Source: Quercus robur
Lineage: Eukaryota; Streptophyta; Magnoliopsida; Fagales; Fagaceae
Reading direction: 5' to 3'
Length of the DNA stretch: 64,000 nucleotides
NCBI RefSeq assembly: GCF_932294415.1
Contig: NC_065536.1
Span: 52,092,354 to 52,156,353 of the forward strand
How positions within the stretch are numbered: the first letter of the stretch is position 1; every line of letters starts with the position of its first letter. Under the pieces are notes generated by a model, which worked only from the letters and a program-made list of their open reading frames with translations, was not told the DNA's origin and made no database searches. The translations under genes were made by a program, and so were the position numbers. This document shows positions 1 to 11,179 of this stretch, piece by piece.

Positions 1-2894
1 GTGAAAGTTGCATCTTAGGAAAGCAGAAAAAAGTGAGCTTCTTGAAAACTGGCAAAACACCAAAGGCTGAAAAATTGGAATTAGTACACACTGATTTGTG
101 GGGGCCTTCTCCAGTTGCATCCCTTGGAGGTTCAAGGTACTACATCACTTTTATTGATGACTCAAGCAAAAAGGTATGGGTTCATTTTCTGAAAAATAAA
201 TTGATGTATTTGAAACTTTTTAGAAGTGGAAGGCCATGGTTGAGACAGAAACAGGTTTGAAAGTAAAATGTTTGAGGTGAGATAATGGAGAAGAGTATAT
301 AGATGGAGGGTTCAGTGAGTATTGTGCTGCACAGGGAATTAGGATGGAGAAGACCATTCCTAGGACACCACAACAGAATGGTGTGGCTGAGCGCATGAAC
401 AGAACCCTCAATGAGCATGCTAGGAGTATGAGGTTGCATGCTGGACTACCAAAAACTTTATGGGCTAATGCTATTAGCACTGCAACTTACCTGATAAACC
501 AAGGACCATCAGTTCCCATGGAGTTCAGACTTCCTGAGGAGGTTTGAGCGGTAAAGAGGTAAAGTTTTCACATTTAAAAGTTTTTGGTTGTGTTTCTTAT
601 GTTCATATTGATTCTGATGCTCGTAGTAAACTTGATGCAAAGTCTAAAATATGTTTTTTCATTGGCTATGGTGATGAGAAATTTGGCTATAGGTTTTGAG
701 ATGAACAAAATAGGAAAATCATCAGAAGTAGAAATGTGATCTTTAATGAACAGGTTATGTATAAGGACAGGTCAACTGTAGTGTCAGATGTTATAGACAT
801 AGATCAAAAGAAATTTGAGTTTGTCAACTTAGATGAATTGACTGAAAGTACTGTCCAGAAAAGGGGTGAAGAAGATAAGGAAAATGTAAATTCACAGGTA
901 GATCTGAGAACACCTGTAGCTGAAGTTCACAGATCTTCCAGGAACATTAGACCTCCACAACGTTATTCGCCTATTTTAAATTATCTCATGTTGACTGATG
1001 GTGGTGAGCCTGATTGTTATGATGAAGCCTTGCAAGATGAGAATTCAAGTAAGTGGGAGTTAGCCATGAAGGATGAGATGGATTCCTTGTTAGGGAATCA
1101 AATATGAGAACTAACTGAATTGCCAGTAGGAAAGAAGGCTTTGCACAACAAGTGGGTATACAAAATAAAGGATGAGCATGATGGTAGCAAACGTTACAAG
1201 GCCAGATTAGTTGTTAAAGGGTTCCAGCAGAAGGAATGCATTGACTACACAGAGATATTTTCTCCAGTTGTGAAGATGTCAACAATCAGACTGGTACTGG
1301 GAATGGTGGCTGCAGAAAATTTACATCTTGAGCAATTAGATGTAAAGACGACATTCATTCATGGTGACTTGGAGGAAGACCTTTACATGATTCAACCAGA
1401 AAGGTTCATTGTTTAGGGACAAGAGAATCTAGTCTACAAACTGAGAAAGAGCTTGTATGGCCTAAAACAAGCTCCTAGACAGTGGTAAAAGAAATTTGAC
1501 AGTTTTATGCATAGAATTGGGTTTAAGAGATGTGAAGCTGATCATTGTTGCTATGTTAAGTCTTTTGACAATTCTTACATCATATTATTGTTGTGTGTGG
1601 ATGATATGCTTATTGTAGGGTCTAGCATTGAGGAGATTAATAATCTGAAGAAGCAGTTGTCCAAACAGTTTGCAATGAAGGATTTGGGAGCTGCAAAGCA
1701 AATCCTTGGTATGAGAATCATTAGTGACAAGGCTAATGGTACATTGAAACTTTCACAGTCAGAGTATATGAAGAAAGATCTCAGCAGATTCAACATGAAT
1801 GAAACTAAACCAGTGAGCACACCCTTGGGTAGTCATTTCAAACTAAGCACAGAACAGTCACCGAAGATAGAAGAAGAAAGGGATCATATGAGCAAGGTGC
1901 CCTATGCCTCAACTATTGGCAGCTTGATGTATGCTATGGTGTGTACAAGGCCAGACATTGCACATGCAGTGGGAGTTGTGAGCAGATTCATGAGTAGGCT
2001 TGGAAAGCAGCATTGGGAGGCAATCAAGTGGATTCTAAGATATCTGAAGAGTTCATCAGATACATGTCTTTGATTCACAGGTGCAAGTTTGAAACTGCAG
2101 GGTTATGTAGATGCTGATTTTGCTGGTGATATTGATAGTAGAAAGAGTACTACTAGATTGTTTTTACTCTGGGTGGTACAGCTATATCATGGGTTTCAAA
2201 TTTACAAAAGATTGTCACTTTGTCTACTACAGAAGCTGAGTATGTTACAGCAACTGAAACTGGAAAGGAGATGATTTGGCTACATAGTTTCTTAGATGAA
2301 TTGGGTAAAAAGCAAGATATGGGCATTCTACATAGTGACAGTCAGAGTACAATCTTTCTTGCCAAAAATTCGGCTTTTCATTCAAAGTCGAAGCATATAC
2401 AAACAAAATACCACTTTATCTGTTACCTTGTTGAAGATAAGCTGGAAATACTTGAGAAGATTTGTGGATCTAAGAACCCGGCAAACATGTTGACTAAGGG
2501 TGTCACTATTGAAAAGCTGAAGTTATGTGCAGCTTCAGTTGGTCTTCTAGCTTGAGGATAGGAGGATGAGTTGCATGGATGAGGGATTGTTTTTGGAGGA
2601 TTGCGGTTTAACGTTGGTGATTGAACTAGTCTCCAAGTAGGAGATTTGTTGGGCTTTGTGGAGCCCAATTTTGTTTGATCCAGTTCGACGACCTGACCTG
2701 AATAATGTTGCGTGGTTTTTAATAGGAGATTTTCTGAGGCTTAGCCCAAGCCGGAGCACTTTGTACTTTTCCCTGATAATAATGAAATCCCTGCAACTCC
2801 GTGAATGTAGGTAAATTGCTAAACCACGTAAAATATTGTCTTATACATGTGATTGTTTTCTTTGGCGTGTGTTTTTCTCTATTTTTGTTTCTCA
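1..2894 (+). mobile_element. Ty1/Copia LTR retrotransposon, 3' part, broken
   Basis: This is a fossil Copia element that enters the window already inside pol. Parts in order are: integrase (about 33-545, with the HTDLWGP core start and the QQNGVAERMNRT signature), the integrase C-terminal linker (about 550-1100), reverse transcriptase (about 1110-1760, with KARLVVKGF and the catalytic LCVDDML stretch), RNase H (about 2090-2550, with VDADFAGD and STTEAEY), then a 3' LTR. The order integrase before reverse transcriptase defines Copia. The gag, protease and 5' LTR lie outside the window. The reading frame is interrupted roughly six to eight times, so it is dead. A Tork/TNT1-like lineage is my best guess from overall resemblance, without a search. 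Confidence 0.9.
2647..2894 (+). repeat. Probable 3' LTR of the Copia element
   Basis: The LTR start is set by the TG of TGTTGGGC directly after a purine-rich stretch (CCAAGTAGGAGATT) that would be the polypurine tract, about 90 bases past the end of RNase H. The end is set at the CA of TTTGTTTCTCA. The partner LTR is outside the window, so the right border is an estimate, and a CA some 40 bases further on is possible. Confidence 0.55.
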
Positions 2895-4203
2895 TAGGTT
2901 GGGAATTCGGGTTAAATTCCCTCCAACCACTGCACCTTTGGGCAAGTACCTTCCAAAGTTCTAAATGCTTGGGAGAGCAAAAGGAGGGCTTGAGTTCGAG
3001 CGGAGCTATAAAGGAAACATATTTAGCATATAAGTATTTATAATCATCATCAAAATGTGATTTAATGGTAGGTAAAATGCAATAAATGCGAAGGTAAGTG
3101 GGTCGTTAGTACTATAGTGCAAATTTTGGTGGCATGAGCTTTATTGGATGAATGCTGAACTTACGGTTGGTCCAAGGTGCAACACGTGTCGATTAGTTCC
3201 GCACTCAAGGCATTCCCAATGGGGCTTACCTAAACAACTTGTTTAATTGGGCTAGTGTTGTTTCTCCTAATTTACCTTGTGCGGAGAGTGTCTGACTCAA
3301 TAATTACAGTAGACCTTTTAGGCAAGTATTTCCTATGTCAGGGTTATTTGGACGACTGTAAGTACACTCACCTCCTACTCACCTCCCTACATCTTAACAC
3401 AGTTTAAATCAACTAACTGAAATTGATACATTTACATTTTTACCCTCCCTTTTCCAATTGAAATTCCTATTTTACACTCACTTAAAAATTATAAAATTTC
3501 TATTTTGCCCTCCACTCAAACCTTGTTTCTAATTTCTATGTCCAAGATTTTTTTCTCTTTTTTTTTTTTTTTTTTTTGGATAGGTGTTCTATTTTATTTT
3601 TTGTTCTCTTTAGCTTTATTTTGCTGTTCACTTCTCTCTTTTTTGTTGGATCTATTTTTCCGCTGCTGCCTCTTTGGGTCTCTTCATTTTTCCTTTTTTG
3701 CTGTTCCTTTATACTTCCTTCATCTATTATGTGCGCCTCTTATTTTGGCTGTTGCATTGTGCAGGCTTAATTATTACGTTGCTTGCAAATAGAATTCTTC
3801 CTATCATGGCATAACAGTTATTGTGAGAGTGGAAGAGATGGTGTTTTTTGTTTGTTTTTTTTCACTTTTAATTGTGAGAGTGGTAGAGAGTTCGGTGGGT
3901 TAAAGTTAGAGATTTAATTAGGGTTTGAGATTTTGCTGAAGTGTGATTGGCTTAGGTTTCATCCAAGGAGGGTAAAATGGGTATTTACTTTGGTCTAAAA
4001 TTACTTTTTTGAATTAATTTTTCAATTTTGAAAAGTAAGAAAGAGATGTATATGTACAATCGGAATTTTCTCCCAGATAGCAACTTTGTCCAATTCCCAT
4101 CACACATTTATGGAACCTCATAGTTAAGTGAATAAGCTCTTTAAGTCAACGATATAAATATGGTGCCAATAAGGACATGCGAAACTCTAGCTCTAGGGCA
4201 TCA
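2895..4203. other. Intergenic stretch, no gene seen
   Basis: I see no gene here. The centre (about 3540-3760) is strongly pyrimidine-rich with a long T run. Open frames across it are made almost wholly of Phe, Leu and Ser and look like composition artefacts. The right edge holds the 9-bp target duplication ATTATAAAT (4204-4212) of the Mutator element that follows. Confidence 0.6.
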
Positions 4204-4212
4204 ATTATAAAT

Positions 4213-4441
4213 GGGATAATTACAGTAAACCCACTTGTAATTTGATCCGTTTTCACTTTGCCTACCCATGGTTTAAAACTTTACACTTTATCCACCTGAA
4301 CTTTAATCCATTACCCACCTCACCCTCAGATGTTTAAAAAACACCCTTTTATTAAAAATTAGAACATAACACGGATTAAAAACACGAACCATTGAATCTT
4401 TTCCTCACGAGCCTTAGAAACACAAAAATTCCTTGTATTGA
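4213..4441 (+). repeat. Left terminal inverted repeat of the MULE
   Basis: About 229 bases match the reverse complement of 9800-10032 with scattered changes and small indels. Shared words include TTTTCACTTTGCCTACCC, GGTTTAAAACTTTACACTTT, CACCCTTTTATTAAAAAT and GAACCATTGAATCTTTTCC. Long repeats of this size are usual for MULEs. The match fades near the ATTCCTTGTA/ATCCCTGTAG point. Confidence 0.9.
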
Positions 4442-4619
4442 GTTGGGGTTTTGATTTTTCTGATCGTGTTTTCATGTGAGGGTGAGGTTCTGACTTTGGG
4501 TTGTCTTGAGGCAATGAATATTCGAAGATAGATCATCACCAGGAACTACATTTTTGCTTTATGTGGGTTGGGGCTTCAAGTTTTGATGGTAGCTTTGATT
4601 CACAGGAAGTTGATAAGCA

Positions 4620-5197
4620 ATGTCTTCTTCAAGTGGAAATTACTTAGGTTCAAGTGGGTATTTGTGTACATATGAGACTCGTGTGCTAAGAACAAGTCTA
4701 ACAGTGGATAATTTTGGGAGAAGGTTTCTGGGTTGTAGCCAATATAAGGTAAGTATACTTTTTACTTAATCTAGTTGATTTACGTGAGATTGGAATGTGA
4801 TGTGTTCAATTCAATTTATGAACAGGTTGGTCCCAAGTGCCCTTTCTTTAAATGAATTGATAATCCCACTTGTATGCATGGGAATGAAGTTGTCCATTTG
4901 GTGCAACAAAAGCTGGATTTATTGCGAAGTGAGCTGCAACTTGCACATGAAAGGGAAAGAGCAGCTACCCAGGCAGTAGCAGAAGCTACCCAAATGGCAA
5001 AAATTGCTCAAGACAGGGCAGCAAAAGCCACTAAGAGGGAGAGAAAGTTTCAAGCTTCCTCTGTTCAAGCCAGGGAGATAGCAGTGAGAGATTTAGAGCA
5101 CGAGAGAAAGTGCAGAATTGCACTAATTCTTTCATTTTTTTTTTTTTTTTGGTTATGTTGTTTTCATGTTTTGGCTCAAGTGAGAATGTTGGAATGA
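4620..5197 (+). pseudogene. GRF-type zinc-finger protein carried by the MULE, broken
   Basis: Exon 1 (4620-4748, 43 codons) runs from an ATG to a good GTAAGT donor. Exon 2 starts after TTATGAACAG at 4826. Together they show the GRF zinc-finger pattern: a Cys near residue 16 (GYLCTYET), RVLRTSLTVDNFGRRFLGC, then KCPFFK. The codon after CPFFK, normally Trp in this domain, is TGA (4853-4855), so the product would stop there. The same frame continues with IDNPTCMHGNEV and an Ala/Arg/Glu-rich coiled-coil region (about 4870-5115), then a T run. GRF proteins bind nucleic acid and are often found beside MuDR transposases. A role in transposition is inference. If the TGA is read as the end, only about 52 residues would be made. 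Confidence 0.72.
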
Positions 5198-5926
5198 TGA
5201 GATTGAGTCTACCTAGTGGGTTGTAATATAAGCTGGTCCTCAATTGTAGTGTAATAGAACTATGTAAGATGATAGATGTTGTTGGCTTGAAGCCACTTAA
5301 TAATATAAGCCTTTTAAGATAAAGTGTTATTTATGTTAAATGTTGTTGGTATTTTTGTTTAAAATGAATTGGCTACTTGTGAGCTGTGAGCTATTGGTGT
5401 TTTGTTGGATGTTGTGAGCTGTGTTGGTTTGTGCATAAAGTGCATTGTGTGAAGATAATTATGTTGAAAATGAATTGTTTAAAGTTTAAAGTGCATGACA
5501 ACTATCTGTCAACTTGCAAGAAAAGACAACAAATGCACACACAAACCTACTATTCAACAAATACACCTGCTATATTCAAAAGTGATTGCTATATTCAATA
5601 CATACACACATAAATAAACTCATATATGGTCAACTGCAATAATCAAAATAATAATTTTGAACACCTACTATTAAGTTGGGAAATTGTATACATATTTAAG
5701 ATGGCATTGAATAGTCTTTCATCAACTACCAATAAATATAGGGCCTTTGGTACAACAACCAAAACAATTGCACCTGCCCTTGTTTACAAAAATACAAAAA
5801 GTGTTTGAACAGCATATATAAAAAAGTGTCTTGCCATTGTCTGCCCTGCCATTGTCTACAAATTACATATAACCCTAACACTACATAACCCTAATACATA
5901 GCGACAAAAGTTTCTTGACATAGTCT

Positions 5927-8900
5927 TCATTTATTGCCCCTACCCTTGCCATTCCCACCATAGCTGGCCTTTCTACCTCTTGTTTTACATTTTTGAGTCC
6001 TAGCTGCATTACCCCTTCCTCTCAAAGCAGCTCCTTTGGTAGCAGGTGATCTTGTAGGCTACAAAGTACAAGAATTCACATGTTAACTACTAGTATCACA
6101 GTTTTATGAATAAAACATCAAACCTAAAACTACAGTACTTGTGATGATGGTGCTCTAGTGTCCCATGTTTTTGCAGGGGTGTGTGGTGTTGGCTGGCTTG
6201 AAGCGAACCAAGGAGCTCCTTTACCTGTGTACCTGAAGTTTGAAGAGTACCACTAACTTGGTTGTTGTGACCATGGAGTCTAAGCCAGTGGCTGTGGAGT
6301 TGGTGGCTATGACCTTAATGCCTGATTGGATGAGGATGAGGACATAGTGTAAGGCTGATATGCTAGTGGGGGCTAAGATGATGCTAAGGGTTCAAATAAG
6401 AATAGGGCTTGGGAAGTAGATTAAGCCTAAGATGAGGATAGGGCTTGCAGATTAGGCCTGAGATGAGGATAGGGCCTGGGAAGCAGATTGGGCCTATGAT
6501 GAAGATGGGGCCTAGGATCCTTGTCTACATATAGAAGGCCTTCCACTTCCTTGCAACAAAATATAAGCATGTTTACAGTGTCAGTTATTGGCATTTTGCA
6601 TTGAATTAAAAAAATTTATAAAAACTTACAAATTTTTCTTTCTACAATCTCTTCCTCCTCTCCCATGGTGTCTCACCAATGACATTGGCCTTGTATCCCC
6701 TTGCATTGTGCCCTTCCTTTTGACACCTTCCACACCTTACTAGCTTGTTTGCTCTAGAAACCTTATAAGGGTTCCTTGGCTCATCAGCGTCTCTCTTCCT
6801 CTTCATGGGTGGCCTACCTAGGGGCTTATAAATAGCAGGTGCAATAGGCTTGGGTTGGCCACTTGACATCCACTCAGACTGGCCAGGCACGAGAGATATA
6901 GGTGTCTTGTATGTCTCCACAAAAACATCCTTTTAGTAGCATGGATGGGTGTAGTCTTTTGGTTTCTCACGATTCACAAAAATGGTTGCAACTCCATGCT
7001 TGCAGGGGATTTCTGTCAAGTCCCATGCTCTACAGCTACATGTCCTCCCTACCAAGTCCACCACATGCCTTTCCCTCTCATTGTCAACCTCATACACAAA
7101 CCTCCCGGATGGCATTGCATAGAAGCTCCTCGACTCTAATTTTAACTTCTCCAACTTGTCCTGTATGCTTGGACACAACTTGCCACCGTACTTTTCTATG
7201 CCAACCTTCTTTATGTACAGCTTGCTCATAAGCCTAACTCTGATCCACTCCAGCATTGATAATATTGGCTTGTCTCTAGTCTTCACAATCATAGAGTTAA
7301 AACTCTCACTCAGATTGTTTACCAGACAATCTGTCAAAGCTCTTGGAGAAAAATGGGATCTGGTCCACTATGCAGGCTCTATATCAGTGAGGTACTTCCA
7401 AGCTTCTTCATCCAAACTTTTAAGATGTTCCATCCCCCTCTCAAATTCCCTAACTAATGTTGTGCCAGCACACCTCCACAGTACACTCTTCAACTCCAAG
7501 CCCTTGTGGTTAACCTTGAAGTTGTTGTATATGTACTTCACACAATACATGTGCTCCACAGTTGGGAATAGAGTCTCCATTATGATAGAAGGCCCTGCAA
7601 TCAAGTAAGCAAGTAAGCATTCAATGTCAGTAAGTAATCATGTAAGCATTCAAGTAAGCAACTATGCCAGTAAGCAAGGAATGAAGTCATGAACATGAGC
7701 TAGATGATAATACATTCTGCCTGTCACTGATGAATACCAGATTAAGCTCCTCTGGACTGCCAATGTCATCTGCAAATTGCTCCAAGAATTAGAACCAGTT
7801 GTCCTTGTTGTCTTTCTCAACCACAACCATTGCCACTAGGAATATATTGTCATTTCCATCCTTGGTAGTGGCAGACAATAATTGCCCACCAAACCTACCC
7901 TTCAAATGGAATCCATCCAGCCCAACAAAAGGTCTACAACCACCTAGAAAGTCAACTTTCTGAGCATTATACCTAATGTACATCCTTTTAAACATGGGTT
8001 CTGCATTCTCATTTTCCATCTCTGTTTGTAGAATCACCTTGCTTCATACATCTGTTCTCCTTTTCATTTCTGCATAATCTCTAAGTAGGCCATACTGAGC
8101 CTTTTCATTCCCAGTAATCAAACCCCTAGCTGCCTTCCTTGATCTATACACCTGACTAATACTTAAATCAACTGAAATCTGCTACATCACATGGTGCTTA
8201 ACACCTGAGACCTCCCAATTAGGATTCTTACCAAAATTCTTCAAATACTTGTTTGCCGCATAGCCTGATGTAACTTGCCCATTTTGAAATGTTAGGAGGC
8301 AGGTACACTCAGGATTAAGTGTCTTGATCTCAAATGTGCACTCTCCAGTCACCATTGAGGCATAACACCTCTATCCACAATTCTTCTTCTTCTCATCCAA
8401 CTTCCACTTGATATCAATGTGATGCTAAATCACATACACCATCAAAGCCTTCCTAAACACCTTGGAGTTTGGAAACTTCATCCTTACCACCAACCTAACA
8501 TTTGTCATATCAGTCCTCTCATTGAATTTTGGGTTACCAGGCCTCTGCTCATCATTAAAACCATCCACACTTGCAATATCATCCTCTAAAGCTAGTTCAG
8601 CCCACTCTTCATCTAAATCTATGTTTAGAGGAGGAACATTGCTTGGGCCAGGTGTATCTGTGTTTGGTTGAGGTGTATTACTGTTTGGATGAGGTGTATC
8701 AGTGGTTGGTTGAGGTGTATCAATGGTTGGAATAGTGTTAGGGTCAAATGGAACTGTGTGAGGTGGAGAAGACTCACCAAAAATGTCATCAGCAAAGTCT
8801 TCTCCTTCCAAACCTTTAGTCAACTAATCAAACTCCTTCTCTACCCCACTAGCATTACCCCTTGTAGCAACTCCTACACCACCCCTTACACTAGCCCCTA

Positions 8901-9287
8901 CACCAACCCTTACACCTTCTACACCAGCCCTTGCACCACCCCCTGCACCATCAGGAACTTCAACTGCAAGTGGAGCATGACCACTCTTCACATATAGTAT
9001 GATGGTGTCTCTTCGCCCTCCCTCATTAAGCTTGCACATGGGCAACACATCTTTATCATCTTGTATGAGCCTCAAGTCTTGCTCCAAGTTGCCCCCAAGA
9101 CCTAAATAATGAACCTTACACGGTTCATCAATCCCCAAGTCCTCACATATACCTTATATTTCAAAATAACTAAGCCTATCAGGATCCTATATACTATTTC
9201 AACTTTCCCACCAAAGTATTCTAAACTAGGGTTCCACTAAAAAGTACCCCCATAATGTACCTCGAATTTCACTTCCTCATCATCCAT
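5927..9287 (-). pseudogene. MuDR-type transposase, decayed
   Basis: Read from 9287 downward: a start MDDEEVKFEVHYGG followed by a premature TAG; a Gly/Val/Ala-rich and then Asp/Pro/Thr-rich linker (about 8450-8980); a block typical of the MuDR N-terminal domain (KFPNSKVFRKAL); the DDE catalytic domain beginning FLGGCRPFVGLDGFHLKG, whose Asp in GLDG is the first catalytic residue (about 7930); more of the MULE domain (about 7370-7600, then LSESFNSMIVKTRDKPIL at about 7300); a SWIM zinc finger with CSCRAWDLTEIPCKHG (about 7000); a zinc-knuckle-like CGRCQKEGHNARGYK in which the last Cys is Tyr (about 6710); and a basic Gly/Arg tail ending RGRGNK at 5927-5929. Several stops and frame changes, some perhaps introns, break it. 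The enzyme would cut and paste the element using its terminal repeats. Confidence 0.85.
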
Positions 9288-9799
9288 CTACAATAACAAA
9301 TTACCATTTGACACATACACAATTAACAATTAAAGAATTGTAAACAATAGACACAAAAAAGTAAACACTTGCATGTTTCTGTTTTGCTTTTAGGACGCAA
9401 CACACACATCAGAGGGACCACATTTTTTGCTTTGCTTTTGTTTCTGTTTTACTAATAAGCACATGCAAACGCTAAAATTTAAACCCAACAGAAACTTGGG
9501 TCCACTATGAGACACAATGACCACGACAGACAAAATGCCCATAAACAAAACACAAATCCAAACAACAAGTGGTCACATTTTTCATAAATATCAACAAACA
9601 CAACCAATATTCTCATTACACATGTAACATCGACCATTGACTGATTACTCAAAAAAATATAAAACAACCACAAGCCCAAATAAAAAACCCAAATAGTGAT
9701 TGATTTCTTACCAGGATTTTAGTCCCTCGATCAACCCGTTACTTGTCTAGGTTTATACTTGCAGCACTATTTCAATATCAAATGCAGAATGGGCTTCTA

Positions 9800-10032
9800 C
9801 AGGGATTTTCGTGTTTCTAGGGTTCGTGTGGAAAAGATTCAATGGTTCATGTTTTTGATCCGGGTTATGTTTTGATTTTTAATAAAAGGGTGTTTTTTTA
9901 ACGTCTAAGGGTGAGGTGGGTAAAGGATGGGTAACAAATTGAAGTTCAAGTAGGCAAAGTGTAAAGTTTTAAACCACGGGTAGGCAAAGTGAAAACAGGC
10001 CATACCACAGGTTGGTTTATTGTAATTATCCC
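9800..10032 (-). repeat. Right terminal inverted repeat of the MULE
   Basis: This is the inverted partner of 4213-4441. The outermost bases TGTAATTATCCC abut the target duplication ATTATAAAT at 10033-10041. It differs from the left repeat by scattered substitutions and one short insertion around 9915, so the insertion is not recent. Confidence 0.9.
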
Positions 10033-10064
10033 ATTATAAATTTATAAGTGTAATAAATCGATTT

Positions 10065-10574
10065 TGATGATGCCGAGATCATTAGTTGATTAGGTTTATC
10101 TAGATAGGTTAGCACGGGCTCGTCTTCATACCTGCAAGGTTAAGAACAAAGTCCTCTATGAGTGGTCACCAGTGTGGTGCCAGCCACAAAGTCTCCGATG
10201 ATAAAGTCAATGAATGAAATTGGTAGAGAAGGCTTGCGAGAGCTAGAATGAATAGTAAAAGTATCAGTATTTTTTTGTGCATGTACCTTGTTTAGTTCTG
10301 AAATGCATATATATATATATATATATATATATACCTCTTTTTCTTCTAGCCATTGTACCTTATTAATGGTGGCATAAGTGCCTCTTTTGTAACGCCTTTA
10401 GGCTCATTCAATGTGGCCTTTGATGGGTCTCCCAATGGTCTTCTAGCTGATTCGTAACCATCAGAGATATTGAATGCTCTCTTTATGGCTTCTCTTCCAT
10501 CGTCCATGCTGGGTCTGGGTGGAAGATGGTACCTGATGGGTTCGTCTGGACAATGGCATTTATTGGGCCTATCA
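10065..10574 (-). repeat. 3' LTR of the older Tat element
   Basis: The plus-strand copy starts TGATGATGCC and ends GGGCCTATCA. It matches 19454-19955 along its whole length. It is longer mainly because a (TA)n run (about 10307-10334) has grown. The polypurine tract of the element lies just inside it, as a G-rich run on the minus strand at about 10579-10602. Confidence 0.9.
10307..10334. repeat. (TA)n microsatellite in the LTR
   Basis: About fourteen TA units follow ATGCATATA. The partner LTR has a much shorter run at the same place (about 19698-19712), so the run expanded after insertion. Confidence 0.9.
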
Positions 10575-11179
10575 GTTGCCTTCCCCCCCCCCTCCCCCCC
10601 AATTCTATGGTCGTCTGGACAATGGCATTTTTTGTTCAGACATGACCCTTGGGATTCCGTTTCAGCAGCATTTAATACGTAATGGCGATGCCATACGTGT
10701 CGTAGCCACATGGCACATTCTGACTGGTGGAATTCAATGTTCCACTCATGTGTCCTTTGGGTTTCCCACCGTCTTTTAGTTTTTCGTGCCCAGCTTTTTA
10801 AACTGTTATGCTTTTCTCTTTCTTTCTTACTTTTCTCCCCTTGTGCCATTGTTACTCTATGTTTTCCTTCTCCAAGCTCTCTAATTTCCATCATGTTTTT
10901 CCTTTTTGGGACTGTTCTTTTGAGGTAGGTTTCTTTCCCTTGCTTTACTCTTTGTAGCGAAAATTATTGGTTTTTCCTTTTTTTTGTTTTATGATTAGAG
11001 TTTTATCCCTTTTTTTTCCTTTTTTTAGGTTCCATGGTTGAGAGCTCTAAGGTTAGGAAACTTTGTCCTTTCGTTTCATTTTTCTTTGCACGCTTAAGGG
11101 CTTCTCTAGGTTCTTCCCATTCCTTTTGCCCTTTAATTGAAAGTTTTGTGTTTAGGGGTAGTGGCTTAGGTTTAATGTT

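Larger units (their letters stand above)
4213..10032. mobile_element. Mutator-like DNA transposon (MULE), full length, decayed
   Basis: The element starts GGGATAATTACAGTAAACC and ends in the matching inverted sequence GGTTTATTGTAATTATCCC. It is flanked on both sides by the 9-bp direct repeat ATTATAAAT (4204-4212 and 10033-10041), the duplication size typical of Mutator. Inside are a MuDR-type transposase on the minus strand (5927-9287) and a GRF zinc-finger gene on the plus strand (4620-5197), facing each other. About 730 bases between the two genes hold no further gene. Both genes carry breaks, so the copy is probably non-autonomous now, although its ends look good enough to be recognised in trans. 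Confidence 0.92.

Noticed and set aside
3505-3792. Open frame of 95 codons rich in Phe, Leu and Ser
   Set aside because: It is a product of the T-rich DNA. There is no start context, no domain and no similarity to known families that I can see.
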